NCBI RefSeq assembly: GCF_900115245.1
Contig: NZ_FOVT01000008.1
Span: 1-64,000, forward strand
Reading direction: 5' to 3'
Source of the DNA: Mesorhizobium sp. NFR06
GTDB taxonomy: Bacteria; Pseudomonadota; Alphaproteobacteria; Rhizobiales; Rhizobiaceae
DNA: 64,000 bases
Every line of letters starts with the position of its first letter. Position 1 is the first letter of the stretch. Below, piece by piece: positions 26,474-35,492 of the stretch. Below the pieces are notes generated by a model, which was given only the letters and a program-made list of their open reading frames with translations, did not search any database and was not told the DNA's origin. A program made the translations under genes and the position numbers.

Positions 26474-28900
26474 CTAATCGAAGTCGGCTTCCTTCGCGGC
26501 TCCGGCCGCATTGTTCTGATCGACCTTCGGCTGGTCCGCAGCTGCAATCGGCTTCACATCGATGGTGACTTGTTCGATCGTGCCAGTGAACATCGCCGGC
26601 ACCTGATAATCCTCGCTGACCGGAGTGCCTTCATCCATGCCAACGTCGGCGCCCTCGTCTGCAGAGAACAAATAAGGTTGCGTGCGTTTGATCCGGCCCT
26701 GCGCAATCTTGCTGCCGTTTACGAAGATGGTTCCGGTGCCGCCGGAGCCGGGCTTGCCACCATCATAAGCGAACTCGAAGCGGATGGTAGCATTGCCCGT
26801 CGGGATCGGCTGATCACTGGCGATGTCGTAGTGTTCAATACCTAACCAGTTGTAAGTGAATGTCGGGCGCCCGCCCTTCAGCCACAGGCTCCAACCGCCG
26901 AATCGTCCCGCCTGTGCAACGATCACTCCGCTCGCATCTCCCTTCGGGTTCGCGACCGTTGCCTCGACAGAGAAAGACTTGTTCTTCACGTTGATGAAGG
27001 CATTCTCCATCATTCCGATCATGCCGGGATAGACTACGAGAGATGTGCGTTTGCCCATAAGATCGGGCCGTCCGGCGAGGGCCGCGTTGAACCGCTCAAG
27101 GCTGCGATCGTCGATGGGCAGCACGTGATTCTCGGCAGCCACCTTCATGAACAGTGCCTGCATGTCCTTCAGCTTGGCCGGATTCGAGGCGGCGAGGTCG
27201 TTCGCCAGGCTGAAATCGGCACGAGTGTTGTAGAGTTCCCATTTGTCAGCGGCAAGTGCGGCTCGCGGCTTTGGTTCCCAGGGCGCTTTGTGAACGGTCC
27301 CAGCCAGCCAGCCGTCATTGTAGATGGCGCGGTTACCGAGGATCTCGAAATATTGCGTCAAGTGCCGGTCCTTCGCTGAAGCATCGTCGAAGGAGTAGCG
27401 CATGCTGACGCCCTGCATGGGGATTTGGACGGTCCCATTCACCGACTTCGGCTCCGGCAAGCCGGCAGCATCGAGGATGGTCGGTGCGACGTCCACTACA
27501 TGGGACCATTGCGAGCGTACCTGACCCTTCGCTTTGATGCCATTCGGCCAGGACACGACCATTCCATTGCGCGTGCCCCCGTAACTGCCCGCGACCTGTT
27601 TGGTCCAGGTGAAGGGCGTGTCGCCGGCGACAGCCCAACCGGAAGCATAATGATTATAGGTCATCGGGCCGCCAAGCTCGTCCATATGCTGGAGCTGGAC
27701 CTCCAACGGTTCCGGGACTGCATTGAAGTAGGTGTTCTCGTTGAATACGCCGTTGGCCCCGCCTTCGGCGCTGGCCCCGTTGTCGCCAGCCATGTAGAAC
27801 ACAAGGGTGTTGTCGAGTTGGCCCCTATCACGAAGGGCCTGTATGAGACGGCCGACCTCGTGATCGGCGTATTCGCCGAAGCCAGCATAGACTTCCATCT
27901 GGTGCGCGAAGAGCTTTTGCTCCTGAGGCGTCAGCGCGTTCCAGTCCTTGATGAAATCTGGTTTCGGGGCGAGTTTAGTACCTGCCGGGACCACGCCGAG
28001 CTTGATCTGTCGTGCCAGGGTTTGTTCGCGCAGCTTGTCCCAGCCTTGGTCGAAGACACCCTTGTATTTGTCGATCCATTCCTTTGGCACATGGTGCGGT
28101 GCATGGACCGCGCCCGGCGCGAAATAAATGAAGAAGGGCTTGTCGGGGGCGAGGGTCTTCACGGAGCTCACCCAGGATATCGCCTGGTCGGTCATGTCGG
28201 TCATGAAATTGTAGGTGGGAACAAGCGGATGTTCGACCTTGGCCGTTCCGTCATAGATCAGCGGCGCCCATTGATTGGTCTCCCCGCCCATGAAGCCGTA
28301 GAACTTGTCGAAGCCGGAGTGTGTGGGCCAGCGATCGAACGGGCCGGCGGTGCTGATCTCCCAAGGCGGGGCTTCATGATACTTGCCAAAGGCGGCCGTG
28401 CCGTAGCCGTTCAAACGCAAGATTTCCGCGACTGGGGCAATAGCGTTGGGACGCACGCCGGTGTTGCCCGCAAAGGCAGTCGCCACTTCGGCGACGGCAC
28501 CCATGTTGTTCATGTGGTGATTGCGGCCGGTCAGAAGCGTTGTCCGTGTTGGCGAGCAAAGTGCCGTTGTCTCAAACGTGTTGTACTTAAGCCCCTGACC
28601 AGCAAGCTGCTCCAGCGTCGGCATGTGGATTGGGCCGCCGAAAGCGCTCGGTTGCCCGAAGCCCATGTCGTCAAGGAGTATGATGAGCACGTTGGGTGCC
28701 ATGGATGGCGCCTTCACCGCGAAAGGTGGCGGCGGAGTGGCGTTTCGGGCATCAAGTTCGGTGACCGGCGGCACTTGCGGTTGTGCGATCGGCAGGACCG
28801 TGCGATCGAGCGCGGCGTCCTGTGCCATGGCGCTAGATGGGAGCAACAACCCGACCGACGAAGCGGTCAGAAGCAACGCCAGAGTGAGTTTACGCATCAT
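26474..28900 (-). CDS. Arylsulfatase (type I, Cys-formylglycine), periplasmic
   Basis: 808 aa. Signal peptide (MMRKLTLALLLTASSVGLLL, cut near AMAQD), then the alkaline-phosphatase-like core: metal site VLIILLDDMGFGQPSAFGGP, formylglycine motif CSPTRTTLLTG with the modified Cys at residue 115, AAFGKYHEAPPW, and a second metal site FYMAGDNGASAEGG. Residues 640-790 form a beta-rich C-terminal domain. It cleaves sulfate esters in the periplasm. GGAGG eight bases before the ATG at 28900 supports the start. The maturation enzyme follows directly, and a TTACGTG palindrome lies about 140 bp upstream. Confidence 0.95.
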   Translation of the reverse strand: MMRKLTLALLLTASSVGLLLPSSAMAQDAALDRTVLPIAQPQVPPVTELDARNATPPPPFAVKAPSMAPNVLIILLDDMGFGQPSAFGGPIHMPTLEQLAGQGLKYNTFETTALCSPTRTTLLTGRNHHMNNMGAVAEVATAFAGNTGVRPNAIAPVAEILRLNGYGTAAFGKYHEAPPWEISTAGPFDRWPTHSGFDKFYGFMGGETNQWAPLIYDGTAKVEHPLVPTYNFMTDMTDQAISWVSSVKTLAPDKPFFIYFAPGAVHAPHHVPKEWIDKYKGVFDQGWDKLREQTLARQIKLGVVPAGTKLAPKPDFIKDWNALTPQEQKLFAHQMEVYAGFGEYADHEVGRLIQALRDRGQLDNTLVFYMAGDNGASAEGGANGVFNENTYFNAVPEPLEVQLQHMDELGGPMTYNHYASGWAVAGDTPFTWTKQVAGSYGGTRNGMVVSWPNGIKAKGQVRSQWSHVVDVAPTILDAAGLPEPKSVNGTVQIPMQGVSMRYSFDDASAKDRHLTQYFEILGNRAIYNDGWLAGTVHKAPWEPKPRAALAADKWELYNTRADFSLANDLAASNPAKLKDMQALFMKVAAENHVLPIDDRSLERFNAALAGRPDLMGKRTSLVVYPGMIGMMENAFINVKNKSFSVEATVANPKGDASGVIVAQAGRFGGWSLWLKGGRPTFTYNWLGIEHYDIASDQPIPTGNATIRFEFAYDGGKPGSGGTGTIFVNGSKIAQGRIKRTQPYLFSADEGADVGMDEGTPVSEDYQVPAMFTGTIEQVTIDVKPIAAADQPKVDQNNAAGAAKEADFD

Positions 28901-29027
28901 ATTTAATTCCTCCCATTTTCTCGCGGTATCGTTCAACCAACGACCCACCATCGAGGGTGACACTGACTCTCTCGATGACTGCTGCCTGCGCACACTCATA
29001 AATGGTACGCCCCAATGGGCCGGCGCT

Positions 29028-29058
29028 GGAATGTAAGTTACGTGGGGCAAGCGTGTAA
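29028..29058. promoter_or_regulatory. Shared palindromic motif upstream of the arylsulfatase
   Basis: GGAATGTAAG leads into TTACGTG (29038-29044), then GGGCAAG and CGTGTAA, an imperfect copy of the palindrome TTACGTG-N6-CACGTAA found at 33282-33301. It stands about 140 bp before the sulfatase ATG. Candidate operator; the binding protein is unknown. Confidence 0.6.
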
Positions 29059-29167
29059 TCGCGCTACAGAGCCGCTGTCGTAGCAGGGCACGAACTCGTA
29101 ATGTGCCCGGGCGGCATTGCATCGCAGCGGATTCACGCGATGTGCCACACGCCCACGTGGACGTTTC

Positions 29168-29602
29168 CTACTTTTCAAGGATCCTCCGGCTGTCACCGGC
29201 TTCTCCACGGAGTTGGCTGGGAATCCCCCCTAAAAGCAGACCACCCCAGACGGCAAGAAGCGCGTGCAATACAACCGTGGGCCAAAGCATGGGGCCAGCC
29301 ATCTTTAAGAGCACGGTCGCATAGACGAGGAGAATTGATACGGCCGTGTTGTAAATCATAATGCCAATGAGCAATCCGAATAGTGAATGACTTACCTTGT
29401 CTCTCCTCGCCATCCAGCTTGCGACGCCGATGGCAAGCAGCGCAGCGCCCGCAATGCGGCCGACAAAAAGTGCTTCAACTGCGGCGCTTTCCAATCCAAG
29501 CAGGAGAGCAAATGCAACGGAAGGCAGCAACAGAAGACCGAGGCCCGTCGCTGCCTCGATCGCCGCGACTACGATCAGGAATAGCTTGCGTTTCGCGTTC
29601 AT
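29168..29602 (-). CDS. Small four-helix inner-membrane protein
   Basis: 144 aa, MNAKRKLFLIVVAAIEAATG, with four hydrophobic helices (about residues 7-33, 42-63, 73-98 and 104-126) and short loops. No catalytic motif. It lies between the DUF1254 and sulfatase genes, on the same strand, and the palindrome separates it from the sulfatase. Function unknown; a role in the envelope is inferred from the membrane location. Confidence 0.75.
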   Translation of the reverse strand: MNAKRKLFLIVVAAIEAATGLGLLLLPSVAFALLLGLESAAVEALFVGRIAGAALLAIGVASWMARRDKVSHSLFGLLIGIMIYNTAVSILLVYATVLLKMAGPMLWPTVVLHALLAVWGGLLLGGIPSQLRGEAGDSRRILEK

Positions 29603-29656
29603 TTGTTGACCTTACCCATCGCGATCCGCCGCACGCTGCAAAGAGTCCCGTGCATC

Positions 29657-31069
29657 TCAATGCGTCTTCATCGCTGGTGGCTGTTTCCACGATCCGTCGA
29701 GCGCTTGCGGCTTCGGCCAATAGAGCCGCATGACAACCATGAAGGGACCTTTGGGCGCGGGTAACCAATTCGCTTCCTCGGCATCACCTGGCGACTGATT
29801 CTGAATATAAAACGTCAGGCCGCCATCAGCATCCTTGACGAATTGCGACAGCATCGACTTGTTAAGCAAGTAGCGATTGATCGGGTTGGCGACAAGCAAG
29901 CTTGAGGGCAAGTCGTACATCGTAAGCGACCAGAAGGCGTTGGCAGGCGGCAGCTGATCGGGCGTAAAGTGCACCGTGTAACGGTTACCACCATCGAGCG
30001 TCTGCCCCTCGGAATCCACGGTATACACCGGGTACATGGCTTCCTCCTTCGAGTTGCCATATATGCCGAGCACCGCTCCGGCCATGCGGTAAAGATAGTT
30101 GTTCTTCAGATGCTCCCGGGTGCCGAGCAGATCGCCAGACGTCACCTCCCGAGCGTCTATTTTCTTTTTAAGGTTAGCGAGCTCAGCCCAAGCGTCAGCC
30201 GTCCCCTGCTCGATGGCAGTCTTCATGTTGGACGAGAGAGTGTTCACGTCGAAGGCTTTCCCTGCGCTCACACCAATCTTGGCAAAACGCGCCATAAGGT
30301 CGGTCTCAGAGGGGTCGGTTGCACAGAACTGCAGGACGAAATTCAAGATGTTGAAAACCTGGGGCGACGTCTTCTGTTGGTCCGGTACCAGCGGCTTGGT
30401 GAAATCAATTGCCGGTGCCGCAGCCGGAGCAGGCTGACCGAGAAACGCCGACAGCGGCTCAGCCTTGTAGCCAGCTTGAATCTTCTTGACGTTGTCGAGA
30501 TCGCCCGGCCTGAAAAGCTGCGTGCGATAAATACCGAGCACAAGCTCGGTCTGCGAACGGATCACCTTTGTGACACCCTTGGGCGGCTTGCCCTTCCAGC
30601 CCGGCGCGGCGATGAGGAAGCTGCCGCCATCGTTGCCGGTCGTACGACTGCCGATGTAGTCGAAATTATAGGTGTATAGATCGACGAGCTGGATGCTGAA
30701 ATAGCGGTCCTTTTCCATCGACGGCACGGTAAGCACGATCGGTTCAGCCCGTAGGTCGAGTCCTATCATGGAATAGGGCGTGTCAGAGTTGGGCGTCTGG
30801 ACTGCCTTGTCATCGGGCGTGTAGACACGAGGAATGTTGACGAGCTGGTTCCAGGGACCTTTGAATTCGGGGCTCTTTCTGTTGATGAAATAGGCGTGAA
30901 GGATTCGGTAGCCGTCAACCATCGGGTAGCCGTAGATGTAAGCCTGCTTGGCGATCGCGCGCGCTTCAGACGGAGTTATGTCCGCAGCCTTAGCGCTTTT
31001 AGAGCCAAGTCCTGCGAGCCCCAGCGCAAGCGCACAACCTGTCGTAAAGTTGCGGCGAGTCAGTCTCAT
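29657..31069 (-). CDS. DUF1254/DUF1214 protein, Tat-exported
   Basis: 470 aa. The N-terminus MRLTRRNFTTGCALALGLAG carries a twin-arginine signal. Residues 35-150 form DUF1254 (AIAKQAYIYGYPMVDGYRIL, PNSDTPYSMIGLDL, KDRYFSIQLVDLYTYNFDYI). The C-terminal 110 residues form DUF1214 (PPANAFWSLTMYDLPSSLLV, YWPKPQALDGSW). These domains travel together in periplasmic proteins of unknown function that often lie near sulfatases and esterases. Confidence 0.93.
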   Translation of the reverse strand: MRLTRRNFTTGCALALGLAGLGSKSAKAADITPSEARAIAKQAYIYGYPMVDGYRILHAYFINRKSPEFKGPWNQLVNIPRVYTPDDKAVQTPNSDTPYSMIGLDLRAEPIVLTVPSMEKDRYFSIQLVDLYTYNFDYIGSRTTGNDGGSFLIAAPGWKGKPPKGVTKVIRSQTELVLGIYRTQLFRPGDLDNVKKIQAGYKAEPLSAFLGQPAPAAAPAIDFTKPLVPDQQKTSPQVFNILNFVLQFCATDPSETDLMARFAKIGVSAGKAFDVNTLSSNMKTAIEQGTADAWAELANLKKKIDAREVTSGDLLGTREHLKNNYLYRMAGAVLGIYGNSKEEAMYPVYTVDSEGQTLDGGNRYTVHFTPDQLPPANAFWSLTMYDLPSSLLVANPINRYLLNKSMLSQFVKDADGGLTFYIQNQSPGDAEEANWLPAPKGPFMVVMRLYWPKPQALDGSWKQPPAMKTH

Positions 31070-31115
31070 CGCGTTTCTCCCAGTGTCGAATTTGCGTGAG
31101 CGGTCCCCTCAAGCA

Positions 31116-32420
31116 CTATGTCTTGCATCCTTTTGTGGGCGGAGTCGGCAGGGGGCAATTCTTGCCGCCAGCATCCGCTTTCTTGCGGCCCTGCGGGCCG
31201 GTCAAACTCTCGACCTCGTTGCCGTAGTTTTCTCGGGTGTTCTGATCAACTGCTGCAACGGGCGCCGCAATCACCAATCCTGCAGCGCTGCCCGCTGCCG
31301 CCGCCGCACCGGTGGTCGCTTGTACGATTGTGTCGCCAACGCCGACCCTGCTGTCAGTGAGGCTCTGACCGCCGGCCATCCGTGCCCCGATCAGTTGCAC
31401 GATCTGCGGTGATGAGGCGAACTTGCCGTGATTCAGACGGTCTCCGGATTTGACTTTCGTCAGATCGATGACGGTTACGTTCTCGCTCGCGAGCTCTTCT
31501 TTGTATGGAGCCTCTTCCGGATTGATAGAGCCGAGCCGGGGGATATTGCCCCAAACCCGTCGCGAAACTTTAAGGGCGCGGTCATCCTGCGAGACAAAAA
31601 GGGTGAACTGCGGGTGCCGTTTGCCCATATCTGCAATCTGCGTGCGGAACACGTCGACATCGACGTCAGGCGCAGCCAGCATGACATTCCTGAACTTCGC
31701 CGGCAGGCCGCCATTGCGGATGGCCATCTGACGCAGGGATTCCAACGCCAGCCAATTGCCCATCGAATGAGCGAGGATCGAAACCTCTTTTATGTCGGGA
31801 TCGCGCGCCAGATATTGGAACAGCAGTTCGAGGGCGTCGCGGGTGTAGTTGGTGCTTTCGCGATCGTACCCATAAGCCAGCGTACTGCCTCGTGAAGGCC
31901 ATGTGACTAGGATCGGAACGCTGTCCGTTCCGGTATCCTTGGCGATTTGCGCAAAGCGGTAAACAGAGTCTTCGAACCGATTGTTGAACCCATGGATAAA
32001 GACCAGAACGCTGTGATCCGGGCTCTTCCTGACGGAGGCGTGAAGCCATCCCTTCGCTGTCTGCAGTGTTAGTTCTTCGGCTTTCACAACCGCGAAATCG
32101 GTCGCAGGGTTTGATGGCAGCTTCTTCGGCCAGGCGACCTCGCCCACCTGGCGGACCGATGCCGGAGGGATCGACACTGTTATGTCCGCAAACGAGGGAG
32201 CGCTTCCGCGTTCCCCCGTATACATCTCGGCCGGATTGGCAGAGCGCGCGCGGGTCGTCGTTACCAGCATCTCGATCTTGCTGGATGACGGCGACGTATC
32301 AGCCACCGGCAAAAGCACGTTCGTCGGACGGGTCGCACAGCCCGATAGCAAGCCGATAAATGCCAATGCCAACAAGAGGCTATTAATAGGCCCGATTCTC
32401 GAATTGCTTACCAACAGCAC
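31116..32420 (-). CDS. DUF900-type alpha/beta hydrolase lipoprotein
   Basis: 434 aa. The N-terminus is a lipoprotein signal (LLLALAFIGLLSGCATRPT, lipobox LSGC). The hydrolase domain has HSVLVFIHGFNNRFEDSVYR, the nucleophile elbow AHSMGN with catalytic Ser, and LAAPDVDVDVFRTQIADMGK. DUF900 proteins are predicted esterases/lipases. The last 90 residues are Ala/Gly-rich and disordered. A GTG at 32420 with GAGGGGG upstream is the likely start. It is in line with the DUF1254 gene, 46 bp upstream of it. Confidence 0.9.
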   Translation of the reverse strand: MLLVSNSRIGPINSLLLALAFIGLLSGCATRPTNVLLPVADTSPSSSKIEMLVTTTRARSANPAEMYTGERGSAPSFADITVSIPPASVRQVGEVAWPKKLPSNPATDFAVVKAEELTLQTAKGWLHASVRKSPDHSVLVFIHGFNNRFEDSVYRFAQIAKDTGTDSVPILVTWPSRGSTLAYGYDRESTNYTRDALELLFQYLARDPDIKEVSILAHSMGNWLALESLRQMAIRNGGLPAKFRNVMLAAPDVDVDVFRTQIADMGKRHPQFTLFVSQDDRALKVSRRVWGNIPRLGSINPEEAPYKEELASENVTVIDLTKVKSGDRLNHGKFASSPQIVQLIGARMAGGQSLTDSRVGVGDTIVQATTGAAAAAGSAAGLVIAAPVAAVDQNTRENYGNEVESLTGPQGRKKADAGGKNCPLPTPPTKGCKT

Positions 32421-32452
32421 TCAAAGCCCCCTCATACCGCCGATGCACACAA

Positions 32453-32779
32453 TCAGTTGATGTGAACAACCACGTACTGGGAGCCGGAGTGCTGATAGTA
32501 CTTGCCGCCGCAATGCCAGACCGCCGTTCCGTTGACCGCAGTTTTGACGCAACCAGCAGGAAGTGTCCGGATATAGACATGTGTTCTGTGGATTGTTCGC
32601 CGTGTCGTGCGCCGCGCGACACCCGCTGCGCTTCCGGGTGTGAGCGGCCGACCAACCCTTGCGTTCGCATCAGTCGACAGTGAGCCTGTCGTAACCAGCG
32701 AGATCGGATCTATCTGGACGAAGGTGGCCAAAGTCAGGGCCAGGACGATAGAGTTGCGCAATGTGAACTTCGTTGTCAT
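32453..32779 (-). CDS. Small secreted protein with a C-terminal Cys pair
   Basis: 108 aa. A signal-like hydrophobic N-terminus (MTTKFTLRNSIVLALTLATF) is followed by an Arg/Thr-rich linker (GVARRTTRRTIHRTHVYIRT) and a conserved tail, PAGCVKTAVNGTAVWHCGGK then YYQHSGSQYVVVHIN. Two Cys could pair. GGAGG five bases before the ATG at 32779 fixes the start. The tail resembles small rhizobial secreted proteins with no assigned role. It precedes the DUF900 gene on the same strand. Confidence 0.75.
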   Translation of the reverse strand: MTTKFTLRNSIVLALTLATFVQIDPISLVTTGSLSTDANARVGRPLTPGSAAGVARRTTRRTIHRTHVYIRTLPAGCVKTAVNGTAVWHCGGKYYQHSGSQYVVVHIN

Positions 32780-32916
32780 CATTTCCTCCATTGTTTTAGT
32801 CATTGATCAGGTCTAAGCGCCCCATTCCCGCAGACACGCCCTCGGCATGAGGGCGAGTAGCTATGCGCCAGATCCGCTCTGCATCGGTCCGTTTTCCACG
32901 CTCTTTACGTGGTCGT

Positions 32917-33222
32917 TCATCGTGGCGGCCACGGAGTGGTAGCCGACTTCCGGACGGCATCTGTGTTCAGCACTGTTTCCACCTCACCAACCAACCGATC
33001 CACCAGTTCCTGCCACTCAGCTCGTCTGGCCCCGCGTAGTGCAGGTGCGACCTCATCGACCTTTGAAAGCGCAAACTCTGCGTCCGCGAGTTCCTCGCAT
33101 ATGTCGCGAAAACTCTCACTCCGATCCATCAGCCGATGGATCGCCAATTCGAATTGAGGAAATCGGCGCACTGCCGCCGAAATCGCTCTTTGTCTGTCAA
33201 ACGATCCGTCTTCTGTTGCCAT
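32917..33222 (-). CDS. Conserved hypothetical helical protein
   Basis: 101 aa, with RRFPQFELAIHRLMDRSESF, RDICEELADAEFALSKVDEV and ARRAEWQELVDRLVGEVETV, all amphipathic helix, soluble and acidic. I know the pattern from small proteins that accompany DUF1254 and cytochrome genes in rhizobia, without a function. It is divergent from the TPR regulator; the palindrome lies between them, 60 bp from this start. Confidence 0.72.
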   Translation of the reverse strand: MATEDGSFDRQRAISAAVRRFPQFELAIHRLMDRSESFRDICEELADAEFALSKVDEVAPALRGARRAEWQELVDRLVGEVETVLNTDAVRKSATTPWPPR

Positions 33223-33271
33223 GACGCTAATTCATCGAGCTGATACAATCGTATTGCAAAGAGTTGGCTGC

Positions 33272-33301
33272 GGAAGGTAAGTTACGTGGGCAAGCACGTA
33301 A
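33272..33301. promoter_or_regulatory. Perfect palindrome TTACGTG-N6-CACGTAA before the TPR regulator
   Basis: TTACGTG (33282-33288), GGCAAG, CACGTAA (33295-33301), preceded by GGAAGGTAAG. A TATAAT at 33306-33311 follows directly, so a protein bound here would touch the -35 region of a promoter for the regulator at 33347. This is the best copy of the motif shared with 29028 and 36150. Confidence 0.7.
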
Positions 33302-33346
33302 CCGTTATAATTATAAAACCGCGGTTGTGCGGGATTTAGCGAGGGT

Positions 33347-35068
33347 ATGGTGATACAGGCGGGTGTATCCGCAACTGGGAGGCATGACCTCCCTGTTGAG
33401 GATTGCCGTGCCCAACTTGCCTTGATCGTCACCAGTGCGGACTTCGATGCAACCGGGCGCGAGCGCCGCTTCCTGACCCATGTGGTGGAGGAAACGCTGG
33501 CAGGGCGTGGCGACCGCATCAAGGCGTATACCATCGCGACCGAGGTATTCGGCCGCGGCGAGTCGTTCGACGCGCAGACGGATCCCATCGTCCGTATCGA
33601 GGCTGGCCACCTCAGGCGCGCGCTCGAGCGTTACTATCTGACCTCCGGGCAGGCCGACCTAATCCTGATCACGATCCCAAAAGGGGGCTATGTTCCAGTC
33701 TTCTCCCGGCGATCGCCAACGCCCGTTGCAGAGCTTCCGACTACTCCTGATGCATCCCTCGTCGTGCCTGCTCCGGCAGTCCGGAGGAGGAGGTCCAGTC
33801 TGATCTGGGTGCTTGTGGCGCTCCTTGTGGCCTTGGCCCCGATCGTATGGTGGTGGCACTTGCCTGGCGCCGGCCCCGATATGCCTGAACGACCTCGCGT
33901 GCTTGTGCAGGCTTTTGAGGATCAGGCGGGCACGACGGCCTCGGCTGCCATTGCCAGCGGCTTGAAGCAGGAGGTCATCAGCCAACTCTCCAAGTTCAAG
34001 GACATCGTGGTCATGGAGTCGACCGCAAAGGCCGACGATACATCGGTTGCGTCGCCGCGATTTATCCTTGCCGGAAGCGTCAACCTGTCGACCGATGCCT
34101 TTCGCCTTCAGGTTCGCTTTATCAATCGGCGCGACGACTCGGTTCTGTGGGCCGAAAGCTACGATGGCGGAATGAAGGTTGCCGATCTGCTCCAGGCTGA
34201 AGCCGACATTGCCCGCAAAGTGACGACGACCCTGGCTCAAACCTACGGCGTCATCTTCCAGGCTGATGCATTCCACCACGTCGAGAACCCGCCCGATGAC
34301 TGGGCCGCTTATTCTTGCACGCTTTCCTTTTATGCGTACCGGGTCGACCTCAATCCAGAAACCCGATCATCGGTACGCACCTGCCTCGAAAAGTCGGTCG
34401 ATCGCTTCCCCAATTACGCCACCGCCTGGGGACTTCTTTCGCTGATCTATATCGATGACTATCGATTCGACTTTTCGGCAGATCGCGCCTCGTCGCCAGC
34501 CGCGCTCGCGCATGCCTTTACCGCAGCCAGGCGGGCCGTGGGACTCGATCCACTTAACATCCGGGGACGCCAAGCGGAAATGTTCGCCCTCTATTACAGG
34601 AAGGAAATTGATGCCGCATTGAGCGTGGGCAAGGAGGCTTTGGCCGTCAATCCTAACGATACCGAACTTCTGGGCGAATATGGCGATCGCTTGGCGATGT
34701 CGGGAAATTGGCATGAAGGGTGCGCGCTGATTGGGCAAGCACGTCAACGCAATCCGAGTTCCGTGGGTTACTATGACATTGATCTGGCCATGTGCTCTTA
34801 TTTCCTCGGCGACTATGTGCAGGCAGCCATATGGATCAAAAAATCGCCGATCCCATCCAATCCGGTCTACCACATGCTTGCAGCCGCGATTTTCGGCGAA
34901 GGCGGAGACAAGGTCGCTGCTGAGCGCGAACGCGCCTGGCTTGATCAAAATCAACCAGCTTTGGTGAAGAACATACGGCAAGACCTTTCGATGCGGCTGC
35001 TCCGGTCGCAAGATGTCGAATTCGTCCTCGGCTCACTGAGGAAGGCTGGCCTTGACGTGCCGCACTGA
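33347..35068 (+). CDS. Membrane-anchored TPR regulator (adenylate cyclase-like tail), candidate controller of the locus
   Basis: 573 aa. Residues 20-120 form an N-terminal domain (RFLTHVVEETLAGRGDRIKA, DPIVRIEAGHLRRALERYYL, then IPKGGYVPVF) found at the head of rhizobial TPR proteins and thought to bind DNA. One membrane helix follows at 151-170. The outer part has a TolB-like segment (RPRVLVQAFEDQAG, PRFILAGSVNLSTDAFRLQV) and TPR repeats (LDPLNIRGRQAEMFALYYRK, EALAVNPNDTELLGEYGDRL). This layout resembles CadC-like one-component sensors. ATG at 33347 or GTG at 33350 are both possible. The palindrome 45 bp upstream suggests self-control. Confidence 0.85.
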   Translation: MVIQAGVSATGRHDLPVEDCRAQLALIVTSADFDATGRERRFLTHVVEETLAGRGDRIKAYTIATEVFGRGESFDAQTDPIVRIEAGHLRRALERYYLTSGQADLILITIPKGGYVPVFSRRSPTPVAELPTTPDASLVVPAPAVRRRRSSLIWVLVALLVALAPIVWWWHLPGAGPDMPERPRVLVQAFEDQAGTTASAAIASGLKQEVISQLSKFKDIVVMESTAKADDTSVASPRFILAGSVNLSTDAFRLQVRFINRRDDSVLWAESYDGGMKVADLLQAEADIARKVTTTLAQTYGVIFQADAFHHVENPPDDWAAYSCTLSFYAYRVDLNPETRSSVRTCLEKSVDRFPNYATAWGLLSLIYIDDYRFDFSADRASSPAALAHAFTAARRAVGLDPLNIRGRQAEMFALYYRKEIDAALSVGKEALAVNPNDTELLGEYGDRLAMSGNWHEGCALIGQARQRNPSSVGYYDIDLAMCSYFLGDYVQAAIWIKKSPIPSNPVYHMLAAAIFGEGGDKVAAERERAWLDQNQPALVKNIRQDLSMRLLRSQDVEFVLGSLRKAGLDVPH

Positions 35069-35492
35069 CTGACGCTCGTCGCCGTCAAGACGACAGGCCC
35101 CTGGGACATATGGAGGACCGCGTGCGTGTCCAGGGCGGCGACCCGACGCAATTGGCTCGTCCGCCTTGAAACGCGCCCAGCCCGTGACAAACCGTTGCTT
35201 CAATAAGCAGGGACCCGGTCCAGGCGCTGCGACCAACAGCGTATGATACCGCCGCGCAGGTTAGACGGGCGGCGGTCCCTTTGACTTCGGCGTGATGCGC
35301 TCCCACATCGGGTGGGAGACCATCTAGCCGCAGAACAGAACCATCCGCTTTCCCCGTCCCTGGCTGCCTATGAACGCGATGGGTGCCCGCCATGCGCGCT
35401 TCGTCGCACAATCTCACACGCCGGCGCTTTGCGAAACTTTGTCGGCTGGCCGAAGCCAGTGGCGGAGATGGGGTGGGAATATTCCCTGGCGG
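35069..35492. other. Intergenic region with a hairpin at 35248-35276
   Basis: No gene is supported. ACCGCCGC (35248-35255) and GCGGCGGT (35269-35276) form a perfect 8-bp stem followed by CCCTTT, a weak terminator candidate about 180 bp after the TPR gene. Confidence 0.45.

Noticed and set aside
27425..28906. Plus-strand frame of 493 codons opposite the arylsulfatase
   Set aside because: No start signal or family resemblance; antisense shadow of the sulfatase.
35248..35276. Hairpin considered as a small RNA or riboswitch
   Set aside because: It has a simple 8-bp stem and no conserved loop or expression platform; at best a weak terminator.
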